This document shows, piece by piece, positions 35,157 through 45,599 of a stretch of DNA of 64,000 bases. Position 1 is the stretch's first letter; each line of letters opens with the position of its first letter. The position numbers and the translations under genes were made by a program. Origin of the DNA: Andrena cerasifolii (Eukaryota; Arthropoda; Insecta; Hymenoptera; Andrenidae); contig NC_135133.1 of the NCBI RefSeq assembly GCF_050908995.1, positions 3,886,001 through 3,950,000 of the forward strand, written 5' to 3'. The notes below the pieces were generated by a model that did not search any database, was not told the DNA's origin, and saw only the letters and a list, made by a program, of their open reading frames with translations.

Positions 35157-38100
35157 TCAAGGTACAGGACTGTCTGTTCCGCTTCCGCTGTTGGTCCCGG
35201 CCTCCGTTTTCGTGGCAGCCACTCTGTCGCCCCGCTTCGAGCTTTTCGAGAGGGAAGCCACTTCTTTCAACAAACTGGAGATCTTGTGCTGCATGGTGGA
35301 TATTTTCACCTCGTACTCCTTCTCCGCCGCCTTCATCTTGTTACGCAGCTCCGCTTCCGACGTGAAGTTTTTCGCCTTCAGGTCTGTGATCTGTAAACAG
35401 AAACGATCCAACCGTCACTTACTGATACCGCGCTTCGCTAGGAGTTCCTTTCGCACCTGGCTCGCGCGACCGGCACACACACCTGTCTGTCCTTAGCGAG
35501 TAGCTGCGAATCTTTTATCGAGATCTGTTTCTGAAGGTGGGCTATTTTCTCTTTGAGTTGCGTGACCGCCACCACGTGATCGGAACTGTTAGGATCGTGT
35601 GGGTCGTGTACACCGACCATCCTCGCTGCTTTCACCGGTGTAGGACCGTTCGTTTCTCCACCCTCTGACTGAGGCGGCAGCTTGGTAACATCCACTCTGT
35701 GCGGTCTCTTATTGTGACCCTTCAACCTGAGGCAAATTCAAGAGAACAAGCCCGGGCTCAGGTTAGGTGCTTACGCTTTAAAGGTACACTCCGGTCAACA
35801 CGCTTGAGAAATACGCGATTTTCAGGAATTAAATAAGAAGAAACTGAACGACATAGAGTAAAAATGCTTTATGGACTTTATTACTTCATATTTGAAGAGT
35901 AAACAAAAAAAATATTGTTTGAATTTTAACAATTTCTGCCTTGGGGCCCGTCCTTAAATTACGTAAGGGTAACTGTGAGAATTTCTTACCCCCTCCCTCC
36001 CCCGGTATAAGAATATCGTAAGACTTTATATTCCAGCCCTTTTCCTTTTGTAATATTTTTGACATTGCATTTATCGAGTTATTAAATTTCTTTTAAAGAT
36101 GCAGGATTTTATAATGCATTTAACTCGGTTTCGTGTGTGCGATGAGACATCGTTTTTTAAGCTACTCATAAAATTAGGTTAAAAAATATTACGTAAGACC
36201 CTACCGGACTCCCTCTCCCCCCTTTGTAAAAAAACGTAAGAAATTCGCGACCCCTTCCCGCCCCAAAAAGCCTTACGTAATTTAAGGACGCTCCCTTGGA
36301 TATACAGCATTCATTGTACCACTGTAGAAATTAGAGCTCTCGACGGGCGCCACTGTAAAAAGCTTAATTATGGACCGATTTCAAAAACTCTTACGGCATT
36401 CTGTTCGTAATTAGACTCGCTATCGCCTCCTCCGCAAAGAGGAATTTTGGATCACCCATTTTTTTTTTATGGACAAATTTATGCGTATAAAAACTGCTTT
36501 TTTGCGACACTGTGTTTAAACGTGTGCTAAAAATCGCTGGATTGTTTTTTTTTCAATGAAGACGGATAAAGGCGATAACCATTAATATATATTTTAAGAA
36601 TATTTTTACTTTTTTTATTTCAGACGATCCTATCACGAGTTCTGATGGCGCCCATCAAGAGGTCTAATTTCTACAGTGGTACAGTGAATGCTGTGTATCT
36701 ACTGCAAAAATTGATAATATTCAAACAATAATTTTTTTGTTTGCTCTGCAAATGTGCAGTAATAATGTCCAAAAAGCTATTTTACTATTTGCTCTTCAGT
36801 TTCTTTGGTAATTATTTAGAAGTTTTCCATCCTCACCGATTTCAATGATTTTTGGATATGTGATCAAGATCAAGATCAAGATTCTGAACAACTGTTTCCT
36901 ATACATGTTACCGCCGCACGACCTTAGTGCAGGGGACGCGTAAAGCATGATAGCGAACTGTGAGTTTAGAGATTTGAACCAGAAACTTGCGGATGCCCGT
37001 CAACATCCCGACTCATATCGGTTAGCTTCCATGCTTTACGCGCCCGCGAGCGGGTGCGCGCTCCCGCACTAATCTAGCCCCAACCAATACTAATACCCGG
37101 GACAAGTTGGAAAGTAGAATGCGTTGCGTCGGAATAAGGCAAAAGAAGTTTTTCGCGAATATCTCGGAAACGAAGCCCGAGCGGTTGTAACATGTATAGG
37201 AAAAAGTTGTTCAGAATCGTGTCCCTGACAACATATCTACAAGTCATTGAAATCGGTGAGGATGCAAAACTTCTAACTAATTACCTCGAGTTACCTTGGA
37301 TGACAGAGATACTAGAATTGTGGCGGACGCAGTTAAAACTAAAGCGCAATGTTACCTCGCGACCTTATCAAATTGGATAGTTACTTTTGCTCCTTATGTT
37401 TCGCTGCCCGCTGTTGCGCCAGTTTCAGGTGTGCCCTCCTCTCTGCATCCGACTGTTTCGTTTTCGCTAGTGCCCGCTTGTACGACAGCGTGCACAGCCA
37501 GCACAACAATTTCCCATCGACCTTTGAATAAAAATATTTAACCATTTTAGCATCGATGGAAGTAAGAGTAAACCTATCGTTCGAAGTAATCGTCACCTTC
37601 TTGTCCTCGTCCTGTCTGTCAAAGGCACACTTCTGTTTGCATTGCTCGCAAGTGACTGGCGGTCCGTAACGTTTCTCTGAATTGGTACAACGCTGGCACT
37701 TGCTGCCAATAAACGCGGCTATGGTATTGCAATATTCACAGGCTGAGGGTTTACCATAAGATTTCACATTTTGCTCACACTTTTTACATATAGTGCTGGT
37801 GTTACCCTTTCTACAAGGTAAAAGGGGAACTTATTTCATGCGACATACAGCGTAAGTTCTATTTTGTATAAAGCGACAATTCTGGGTGCTTACATTGTTT
37901 GCTGGAATTCTGACCTACAATATGTACATTTCACCACGGGAAATGCACCTCTGCACTCCTAAATAAGCAACACAATACTGTGAAATTATAGTGGAGAAGC
38001 GTGTGTGGAGGTTTACAAGGGATATTTCATTATGATTGGGAAGGGTTTCGTGTCTGAAAGTGAACGGGAATCCCGGAGGTATTTTGTCACACGTCTCTCG

Positions 38101-38479
38101 GCAAGCACCATGCACGGATTAGTATCGGCGTCCCGAGCGTGAGAAGGTACATGTTCGCGCGTGAATTAACGGGACAGATATCGCGGGCCGCTGATCTTTT
38201 AGAGTTTCCCGTGGTTACGGAGCGGCATCGATTGTGGACGGGGCGCGCGTTTGACTTGAGAAGTTCTATTATTAGTTCGCTGTCTCGCAAGCACGAAAAG
38301 TGACGCTCCGAGGGGGGGAGATCGGTCGTAGTGCGAAGCGAGATTCGTGCAGGGGGAAAACACGGAAGCCCGAACGGCGATACCTTGCACAATTGCTGCC
38401 CCGGGGAAAGTTCCTCGAACGGATGCCTCGAGAAGCATCTGGAGCACGCGAACAGTGCCTGCACATTGTTCGCGCTCAT
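35157..38479 (-). CDS. FAM76: FAM76 family protein, six coding exons
   Basis: Orthologue of vertebrate FAM76A/B, a conserved nuclear-speckle protein of uncertain biochemical role. Exons on the - strand, 5' to 3': 38479-38384, 37958-37894, 37810-37597, 37521-37385, 35726-35483, 35390-35157. Frames join throughout with GT-AG sites, giving about 329 residues (human FAM76B is about 340). The N-terminal half holds paired CxxC motifs typical of the family: LFACSRCFSRHPFEELSPGQ, VKCTYCRSEFQQ, CKKCEQNVK, CEYCNTIAAFIGSKCQRC and YGPPVTCEQCKQKCAFDR, then VDGKLLCWLCTLSYKR. The C-terminal half is a coiled coil (VTQLKEKIAHLQKQISIKD, then LLKEVASLSK) ending TDSPVP, close to the family's C-terminus. A 75-base in-frame stretch at 37522-37596 is treated as an intron because skipping it restores the family sequence. 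Identification is secure; the role is not known. Confidence 0.95.
35820..36830. mobile_element. Large palindromic element in a FAM76 intron, split by a MITE
   Basis: The left arm (GAAACTGAACG, then TATGGACTTTATTACTTCAT, then AAATATTGTTTGAATTTTAA) is the imperfect complement of the right arm at about 36700-36820. Inner arms also pair: TGTACCACTGTAGAAATTAG near 36316 with CTAATTTCTACAGTGGTACA near 36664, and GGGCGCCA with TGGCGCCC. The left arm is interrupted by a 353-bp MITE at 35943-36295. There is no coding capacity. Confidence 0.8.
35943..36295. mobile_element. 353-bp MITE (GGGGNCGTCCTTAAATTACG ends), copy 1
   Basis: The left end GGGGCCCGTCCTTAAATTAC pairs with the right end (CCTTACGTAATTTAAGGACG). 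Subterminal C-runs (ACCCCCTCCCTCCCCC) are shared with the copy at 49905-50257, which has the same length. Comparison with the opposite arm of the host palindrome suggests a duplication of about 2 bp (TT) at insertion. Confidence 0.85.
36807..37288. mobile_element. Inverted-repeat element in the FAM76 intron with GC-rich centre
   Basis: The arm at 36807-36918 and the arm at about 37180-37288 are reverse complements of roughly 105 bp; both contain ACATGTATAGGAAA, GTTGTTCAGAATC and CATTGAAATCGGTGAGGATG on the - or + strand. The left arm carries an extra GATCAA triplication. The centre pairs again through CGCGTAAAGCATG and CATGCTTTACGCG. The left arm abuts the palindrome at 35820-36830. Confidence 0.75.
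37522..37596 (-). other. 75-nt in-frame mini-intron of FAM76
   Basis: On the - strand the stretch begins GTGACG and ends TTTTTATTCAAAG, with a pyrimidine-rich tail, and contains no stop codon in frame. Removing it joins DEDKK to VDGKLLCWLC, which is how FAM76 proteins of other animals read; keeping it inserts 25 residues with no counterpart. The length is a multiple of three, so both spliced and retained forms would be translatable. Confidence 0.75.
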
Positions 38480-39669
38480 CGTCCTAAGCCGTGCTCTGTT
38501 CGGCCTCGGTGCACCGAAAAGCCGTACGTGTCACCGACGGTGAAAAACCGATTCTCGTGATGCAGCGACAGCGAATCGTGCCGTGGGGCTCGTTGCTCCA
38601 CCGCAGCAACAAAAAATAAACGTAAAATCGGACGCGACGGCGCTCGCGATAACGGCACCTTACATGTTTCAAGACGTTTTCCGCGCACGACGCGATTGTT
38701 TTGCGTACATAACCGCGTCACTTCGCTTGCTCGCTGCACCGGTTGTTGATTTCAGACGGCCATCTGTGACTTCTTGCAGGAGGAACGTTTTCACCGCGTA
38801 GCTGGCGACCGTGGCCAGATGTCGCCTTTGTTCCGGTTCACGGATCTCCCCATCGAGGCGCGTTGCAGGCCAATCGTTAGTTTTCGAGACGAAAGGATGC
38901 AACGGTAATTGGTTGGATTGTTCTCCTCGTCAGCACTCGTAGAATTTGCCCTGTATGACCTGTCATTCCTGGTATGTTACCGACCAATCCCCGTACAATT
39001 CTCTGTTAATTAATTGATAAAGATTCGATGGAGGCGGCGCACGTGCGATAGTGCACCCGTCTTGTATTTAAATAGTCTCTCAAGTGCATTTCCAATGTAA
39101 ATACCACCACAGACGAAGCGTAGGATAGACGGATAGACCTAACATCTTACCATCGACGAAATATAGGATAGACCTATATCACCTTATGGATCTTCGTGTC
39201 ACCACCCAAACTGTGTTACCGACCCATAATTTGAGGACTGAATTTAGCGGCCTCTGCTCATGAACAGCATCCAACTCAGGAACTACTCTGAAATGTGAAA
39301 TGCTGGAAGGTGTGTGCGTGCTTGTATACTTGTGACTCGTTTAGAGTGAGAGTTTGATGTGACGAGCCAGGAGGGTGAGCGAGATGCAAGATGATGCTAG
39401 TGATCCTCTAGGCAGTGATCGGAACAACGTGTATCGTTGCTGATTGGTACTGACAGAAAGAGAGAGAAATACTGATAGAAAGAGATAGATATGGTTTAGG
39501 TTATGTTATTTCCGGTTTTCCTCAAAAATAGCTGCGGTTATACCGATCACTCTCTAGACTCTCTAGAGGATAACTAGATGATGCAAGGTGCGTGCATCAA
39601 TGTTTCACTGCAACATGTAGCAGGGTGATTCAGCGTCTGGAGGACCCTTAATAATCGTGTACATTTTTT
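38480..39669. other. FAM76 promoter region and start of repeat-rich gap
   Basis: FAM76 starts at 38479 and reads leftward, so its promoter should lie between about 38480 and 38800, a CpG-rich stretch. Beyond 38.9 kb, a block at about 39285-39365 (containing TGTGCGTGCTTGTATA, then GTTTAGAGT) recurs in diverged form at about 40295-40375. No gene is recognised. Confidence 0.35.
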
Positions 39670-39810
39670 GCGAGAAGTCAAATCCCGGTTTGCAACTTTG
39701 TGCGTTCTCGCGAGAAGCCAAATCCCGGTTTACAACTTTGTGCGATTTTTGCGAGAAGTCAAATCCCGATTTGCAACTTTGTGCAGTCTCGTGAGAAGCT
39801 AAACAAAGTT
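39670..39810. repeat. 40-bp tandem repeat, about 3.5 copies
   Basis: The unit CGAGAAGTCAAATCCCGGTT, followed by TGCAACTTTGTGCG, begins at 39671, 39711, 39752 and, truncated, at 39792, giving periods of 40, 41 and 40 bases. The last unit breaks off into AAACAAAGTTGC, an inverted copy of its own GCAACTTTGT core. Confidence 0.9.
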
Positions 39811-39884
39811 GCAAAGGACAACATTTTTTCAACATTGTTGCAAACAAAATCGAGGTGTTCTTTGAAATTGCAGGCTTCGAATTT

Positions 39885-40130
39885 GGATAGGATAGGAATA
39901 TGTGAAAGGTATTTCTGAATAATAATACAGTTTTTTAAAGTTTCTCTCAATTTATTCACGTAAAAGGCCTTTACAGTGTTACAATAAAGTATAAGGTATA
40001 TAAAGTCACTATTTTCTTGTGATTACTATCAAGGTTTCCATCATTCCGTCGAAATATTCCGAAGTTAAAACCTGTAAGAAGAAAAATATTTTTAGTAACT
40101 TGACTTGTCTATTATTGAACACAAAGGGAA
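39885..40130. repeat. Left flanking repeat of the 170/187-bp array
   Basis: Shares ordered blocks with 42377-42720 in the same orientation: GAATTTGGATAGG, GGTATTTCT.AATAATAATA, CTTTTACAGTGTTACAATAA, CTTTCCATCATT or its variant, and AATATTTTTAG.AA. The two copies bracket the tandem array, so the whole may be one composite repeat. Confidence 0.75.
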
Positions 40131-40530
40131 TAATTTTATTGTGCAACATGTTGGTTGAAATTAGTCGTTTTAGATTTTATGTTTCCGGTAAAATTTAATA
40201 TTAATTCCTACCACTCGTAGCACTGTAATCTTATTTTAGAATCAGTCGGAAACGTTGGGTGCGACACGAGAAGCGGCCAATTCAGCAACTACCTACTCTG
40301 AAATCTGTTGAAATGCTGTGCGTGTGTGCGTGCTTGTATATGTGTGACATGTTTAGAGTTTAGAGTGTGCCAATGCGATGTAACAAATCTCACATACTGT
40401 AACTAGAGTGATTATTAATCGTGTATATTTCTGCTTTACAGGTAAGGAATTTTCACATAAAAGACGTTAAACCGGCTGCATTTTCGACTGGGTTCATTGA
40501 TATGAAATTTGCACAAGATACTGCTTCAGC

Positions 40531-40690
40531 CGAACCCAGACCTAACCCAGACCTTTTTTTTTTTTTTTTACGTGGAGAAATCCCTAACGGATACCCCTAA
40601 CCCTCACCTAGACCTTTTTTTTTTTTTTTTCGTGGAGAAATCGCTAACGGATACCCCTAACCCTCCCCTAACCCAGACCTAACCCAGTTA
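40531..40690 (-). repeat. Telomere-like CCCAGACCTAA repeats with two 60-bp poly(T)-linked units
   Basis: CCCAGACCTAACCCAGACC occurs at about 40535-40553 and CCTAACCCAGACCTAACCCAG at 40668-40688. In reverse these are TTAGGTCTGGG repeats, an 11-mer telomere-type motif of the TTAGG lineage. Between them are two copies of a 60-bp unit: 16-17 T, then CGTGGAGAAATC, CTAACGGATACCCCTAACCC. Read on the - strand each unit is a short 3' end with a poly(A) tail followed by telomere-like DNA. This would fit 5'-truncated telomere-targeted non-LTR retroelements, which is inference. Confidence 0.6.
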
Positions 40691-40959
40691 CACTTGTAAC
40701 ATTTCATTGTATTGCATTTCACTTATTTGAATAAATTGCAGTTAAGTGGTAAAAGAGTTTTTTTATTTAACGAGCACTACTTACTCCTTCCTATTCCAAA
40801 TCACATATAAAAGATATGCTAAAAAGAACACATAAAAAGATCCTTCCACGCAGAGTGGTTTTAAAAATCTTCGCATTAAAGCACTACTTTAAATATGCCA
40901 TTCAATACTCTCAAACTCTATCGACTTTCGTTCAACGCTTCTACTTCTCTTCAGAGACA

Positions 40960-42335
40960 TTACTTAGTGCCACCTCTTTCGACATCATGTTCTCCTGTTA
41001 CAAAGCCCAATTTTGTGCATTCTGAAAATTTTTGCCAGATTTTGGCCCAGGTATCAGGAGAACATGAAGCGAAAAGAGGTATTCTGAATTTCAGCTTCGA
41101 AGGCATCCTCGATTCTTTCTCCGAAGACGTTACTTAGTGCCACCTCTTTCGACGGCATGTTCTCCTGTTACAAAGCCCAATTTTGTGCATTCTGAAAATT
41201 TTTGCCAGATTTTGGCCCAGGTATCAGGAGAACATGAAGCGAAAAGAGGTATTCTGAATTTCAGCTTCGAAGGCATCCTCGATTCTCTCTCCGAAGACGT
41301 TACTTAGTGCCACCTCTTTCGACGGCATGTTTTCCTGTTACAAAGCCCAATTTTGTACATTCTGAAAATTTTTGCCAGATTTTGGCCCAGGTATCAGGAG
41401 AACATGAAGCGAAAAGAGGTATTCTGAATTTCAGCTGCGAAGGCATCCTCGATTCTTTCTCCGAAGACGTTACGTAGTGCCACCTCTTTCGGCGGCATGT
41501 TCTCCTGTTACAAAGCCCAATTTTGTGCATTCTGAAAATTTTTGCCAGATTTTGGCCCAGGTATCAGGAGAACATGAAGCGAAAAGAGGTATTCTGAATT
41601 TCAGCGAAACTTCTGCTTCGAGTAGTTCTGCGTCTTCGATTCTCTCTCCGGAGACATTACTTAGTGCCACCTCTTTCGACATCATGTTCTCCTGTTACAA
41701 AGCCCAATTTTGTGCATTCTGAAAATTTTTGCCAGATTTTGGCCCAGGTATCAGGAGAACATGAAGCGAAAAGAGGTATTCTGAATTTCAGCGAAACTTC
41801 TGCTTCGAGTAGTTCTGCGTCTTCGATTCTCTCTCCGGAGACATTACTTAGTGCCACCTCTTTCGACATCATGTTCTCCTGTTACAAAGCCCAATTTTGT
41901 GCATTCTGAAAATTTTTGCCAGATTTTGGCCCAGGTATCAGGAGAACATGAAGCGAAAAGAGGTATTCTGAATTTCAGCGAAACTTCTGCTTCGAGTAGT
42001 TCTGCGTCTTCGATTCTCTCTCCGGAGACATTACTTAGTGCCACCTCTTTCGACATCATGTTCTCCTGTTACAAAGCCCAATTTTGTGCATTCTGAAAAT
42101 TTTTGCCAGATTTTGGCCCAGGTATCAGGAGAACATGAAGCGAAAAGAGGTATTCTGAATTTCAGCTTCGAAGGCATCCTCGATTCTCTCTCCGAAGACG
42201 TTACTTAGTGCCACCTCTTTCGACATCATGTTCTCCTGTTACAAAGCCAAATTTTGTGCGTTCTGAAATTTTTGGCCAGATTTTGGCCCAGGTATCAGGA
42301 GAACATGAAGCGGAAAGAGGTATTCTGAATTTCAG
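40960..42335. repeat. Eight-unit tandem array, unit 160-187 bp
   Basis: The anchor TACTTAGTGCCACCTCTTTC (one TACGTAG variant) begins at 40971, 41131, 41301, 41471, 41658, 41845, 42032 and 42202. Spacings are therefore 160, 170, 170, 187, 187, 187 and 170; the 187-bp units carry a 17-bp longer segment (GCGAAACTTCTGCTTCGAGT) in place of GCTTCGAAGG. Inside each unit CATGTTCTCCTG and CAGGAGAACATG, and ACCTCTTTCG and CGAAAAGAGGT, are inverted repeats, so each could form a hairpin. The 71-81-codon frames on both strands are products of the repeat. Confidence 0.95.
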
Positions 42336-42376
42336 TTTCAAAGGCGTCACCTTTAAAGTTGCGAATCGAAGCTGCA

Positions 42377-42720
42377 AAGGTTTGGAATTTGGATAGGAAT
42401 ATGTAAAAGGTATTTCTAAATAATAATACAGTTCTTTTCAAGTTTTTCCCACTTTATTTGCAGAAAAGGCTTTTACAGTGTTACAATAAATTAATATAAG
42501 TATGTAGAAATGAATGCTGATTAATATTGTATTATTATTAAGTATAAAATATATAATTTCACTTCATTTTATGTATAAAATCACTATCAGCTTTCCATCA
42601 TTTGTCTCACTTAAAGTTCCTCAATCCTGTCTACCGAGAAATGTTCCCAAGGTTAATCTGTAACAAGAAGAAAATATTTTTAGCAATCTGATTTGTCTAT
42701 TATAGAAAATACAACAAATA
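42377..42720. repeat. Right flanking repeat of the 170/187-bp array
   Basis: Direct, diverged copy of 39885-40130 immediately after the array, with the same order of blocks, plus some AT-rich insertions. It is followed by a local duplication of GATTTGTCTATTATAGAAAATACAA (two copies at about 42690-42745). Confidence 0.75.
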
Positions 42721-42745
42721 GATTTGTCTATTATAGAAAATACAA

Positions 42746-43904
42746 CTAATTTCAGGCAAAACATATAAAGAATATAATTATCTTCCTAATTTAAGACAAT
42801 TCCCCTTTATTTCATGTAAAATACATCTCAACGCTGTACAATTCTACTAACATATCAGTAAAGTACATAGGAAATGTATAATATATTAGTAACTTGAAAA
42901 ATATTTTTAGTAACTTGACTTGTCTATTATTGAACATGGGAGAAACGTTACAACAGTTTGTCACGTATGAAAATATATTAGTAAAGGGAATAATGCGCTC
43001 CAAAATTCTGCGTCTCTTCGTTAAACAGTCACTGTCTCGAAACATCTGAGCCACTTCTCGCTCTTCGATTTGCCCTCCGGAGACGTTACTGGATGAAAAT
43101 AGTCTTGGAAAAATGTAACAATAAATAAAAAAAATTTAAAGTGTTCCTATATCTACCGCGAATTACTTTTTTATTCCTGTTACTTTAAAAATAAATATAA
43201 TATTGAAGTGAGATTATTTCCAGTATTATTCCTTTCATTCATTTTTATATAATATCATTCAGTATAGTATGTCCTCCTCTGTACTTGGTTACAATAGCAT
43301 GTCCAACTTCCAAGCATTATTGTCGAGTTATTATTATAATTTTGCAGATTCTAACTTATACTACTAATTACATACTTTCAGTGATACCTATATTACAATA
43401 ATGCAAAAAGTATTTATGTAATTATAAAGTACCATTGAATGTTTGAACCTGTTTTTCTCAAAAACGCTAAAAGTGGACATACAATATGTGTGCACTAATT
43501 GTAAGCCATCGATGTACAATAGGAAATTTTTTTTTAAGGTAGGTTAGTCCGTTGTTGTTCTAACTGCCTGAATTACTATGACATAAATACGACAGCGATT
43601 TCAAGTGATGTATATGTAACGATAAAAGCGTTAATTTAGTAAATGTATACAATTCCCAGCAGTTCCTATGTCAATGTATGCCTAAAATGAATATAACCTA
43701 ACCTACAATCGTCTGAAAATGCATACATTGACTCCATCATGCTTTTATCGTGGCTCGTATATCCAGCTATCGCTTCAGTTTTGCTATGAATCCACGTTGG
43801 CAGTCCTCCCGAGTAGGCGCCATCTCGTATCTACTACCTCAACTAAGTTTGTCACGTTACTTGCTATGTATTATCGCCAATATGGCGGAACTCTGATTTG
43901 GGAA
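42746..43904. other. AT-rich DNA, no gene seen
   Basis: AT-rich with fragments of the flanking repeat (AAATATTTTTAGTAACTTGACTTG near 42898, also found near 40090). No ORF with a domain and no clear transposon boundary. Confidence 0.3.
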
Positions 43905-44230
43905 TGTAGTCACGAGTTTTCGTTTTTCGTTCTTATATGAGCAGATTTTGGTCTGGGAGAGGTCTCATTCGAAAGAAGAAGATTCAATGCGGAGCGCTCT
44001 GCTCACCGTTTGAGTCACAAAACTCTTTTAGTGACCTAAAAATGCTTGGATTCTGCGGGTATATTTTGTCGACTTTTGCTTTACTTTGGACACTGATATT
44101 ATTACATATCAACACAATCTCGTTGAACCATGAGCAGAGCCCTCCGCATTGAACCTTCCTCTTTCGAATGAGACCTCGCCCAGCCCCAAATCTGCTCATA
44201 TAAGGACGAAAAACGAAAAATCCCGAACCC
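43905..44230. mobile_element. Palindromic MITE of about 325 bp
   Basis: The left arm has TTTTCGTTTTTCGTTCTTAT, ATGAGCAGATTTTGG, TCTCATTCGAAAGA and TTCAATGCGGAG. The right arm has the complements in reverse order: CTCCGCATTGAA, TCTTTCGAATGAGA, CCAAATCTGCTCAT and ATAAGGACGAAAAACGAAAA. The interior is not coding. Confidence 0.8.
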
Positions 44231-44329
44231 ATGTTTCGGGCCAGATTGTGTCGGTATACAGCGCGCTGCATTACCCGTGTCTACCCCCTTAACCTTTATT
44301 CGATTCAAATTTGCGTTTTCCATACTTAG

Positions 44330-44405
44330 TTTCAATTCTAACCGCTAGTAGGATTGCAATCGAGTTCCACACTCAATCGATAACGTTGCATGCGACACGA
44401 AAATG
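44330..44405 (+). repeat. Inverted 80-bp repeat, left copy
   Basis: The block begins TTAGTTTCAATTCTAACCG, continues TAGGATTGCAATCGA and ends CGATAACGTTGC, GCGACACG. It is the reverse-strand match of 46663-46745. A more diverged partial copy (AACGTTGGGTGCGACACGAG) lies at about 40250-40275. The pair brackets the RRM-type gene. Confidence 0.7.
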
Positions 44406-44562
44406 GTAACAAATATTTATATTCTGTGTGTTGTCTATAGTATACCTCATCTCTGATATAACCTATAAAACCAGCGTCAACGTGGTCGTCGTAATGTAAA
44501 CATGTTTCTTATGTCGGAAGATTGACTGTTTTTACTGGAAATTTAATTAACAATTCGGGACA

Positions 44563-45426
44563 ATGCGTCTCGCAAAGAAATTGAAACGAGGGCGGCTGGA
44601 AAAGGAAAGAGCTCTGTACGTTCGTTTGCCGCATGTGATTCGAAACCAAGAGGACGTAGCGAAATTGTTTACTGGCGACTTTAAAGTTAAGCTTCTTCGG
44701 CAATCCAGCAGACACTGCTTCGTGGTATTCCCCGATGTCGAGGAGAAAATGCGAAACTTGAATGCCGCAAAGAAGACCGTGATAAATGGGAAACGCGTAG
44801 TAGTGTCGTCAGCGATTACGAAGCGTAAAAATGAGCCGCGTAAGATAATGAGGAAGAAAATCGTGGTGCCTAAAGTAAAACAAGATGTAAAAGTCACGAG
44901 GACGTAAGTATTTCTTTGTTATTGTGATTAGTAACCTTAATACTATTAATACTATTAATACCATATTAAAACTGCTATTTCCCAACAGAATGTTTGTGTC
45001 GAACATCAAATGTGGAACAAAACTGGCCGAACTTAAGGCAGCTATTCCAGGTTGCGTGTCTGTTAAAATGTTGAAACCATATTCACAAAATTTCAAGTAT
45101 GTAGTTACTTCCTAAGGCATTGTTACTTACAACTTTCCAAATGAGACTGTAATACATGGATCTTTTTAAACTGCACTTTCAGGAGCGCGATAATTAAGAT
45201 GGAAAGTGCCCAGCTAGCAGCAGAGTATTTGAAACAAATAAAAGAATCGCCTATTGTTGGAGGACACACATTGAGGATGAATCCTGATACCAGAACTAGG
45301 CACAGAAATCCAAAGTCCAGTGCTACTCTGAAAATTTATGACGGTGGAACAGAAAGTGCAGAAGAGCCCAGTAAAGAAAGACAGAACGAAACTTTAGATT
45401 ACATTTTACTGGAAAACAAGTCATGA
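44563..45426 (+). CDS. Small protein with two RRM-like domains, three exons
   Basis: Probably an RNA-binding protein; I cannot name an orthologue. Exons 44563-44903, 44989-45096 and 45183-45426 join in frame through GT-AG sites (AGGAC|GTAAGT, CCCAACAG|A, TTCAA|GTATGT, TTTCAG|G), giving 230 residues. RRM-like domain 1 is about residues 18-86, with ALYVRLP as the RNP2-like strand and RHCFVVF as the RNP1-like strand. Domain 2 is about 115-183, starting MFVSNI and continuing NFKSAIIKM. Basic segments (KRKNEPRKIMRKK) lie between them, and the C-terminus is acidic and polar. Both RNP1 motifs are degenerate, so RNA contact may differ from standard RRMs. The start ATG is the first in frame, after a TATAACCTATAAAACC stretch about 95 bases upstream. 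AATAAA at about 45554 is a good polyadenylation signal. A nucleolin-like or nucleolar role is possible but unproved. Confidence 0.85.
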
Positions 45427-45599
45427 ATTTCAATATTTACTAAATATATAATATTCATATTTTTATAGTTACAAATTAATTTATAAGAGAGACTATTACA
45501 AAGAATGTATTGTATAAAGACACTGTAATCTTCTGTTACCTATATAATTGCGAATAAAGTACTCGTTTTTTTACAAAGTGCAAATGATTTTCATTGAGC

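Noticed and set aside
36960..37060. Possible tRNA-derived sequence on the - strand (GGTTCAAATCT)
   Set aside because: The anticodon stem does not close with a seven-base loop and the block lies between the arms of an inverted-repeat element.
41470..42096. Repeated 71- and 81-codon frames on both strands
   Set aside because: They are identical because they lie in the tandem units; an open frame in each unit follows from the unit sequence and shows no domain or start context.
40960..42335. CRISPR-like array
   Set aside because: The units repeat in full with no unique spacers between short repeats, and the DNA is animal nuclear; it is a tandem satellite-type array.
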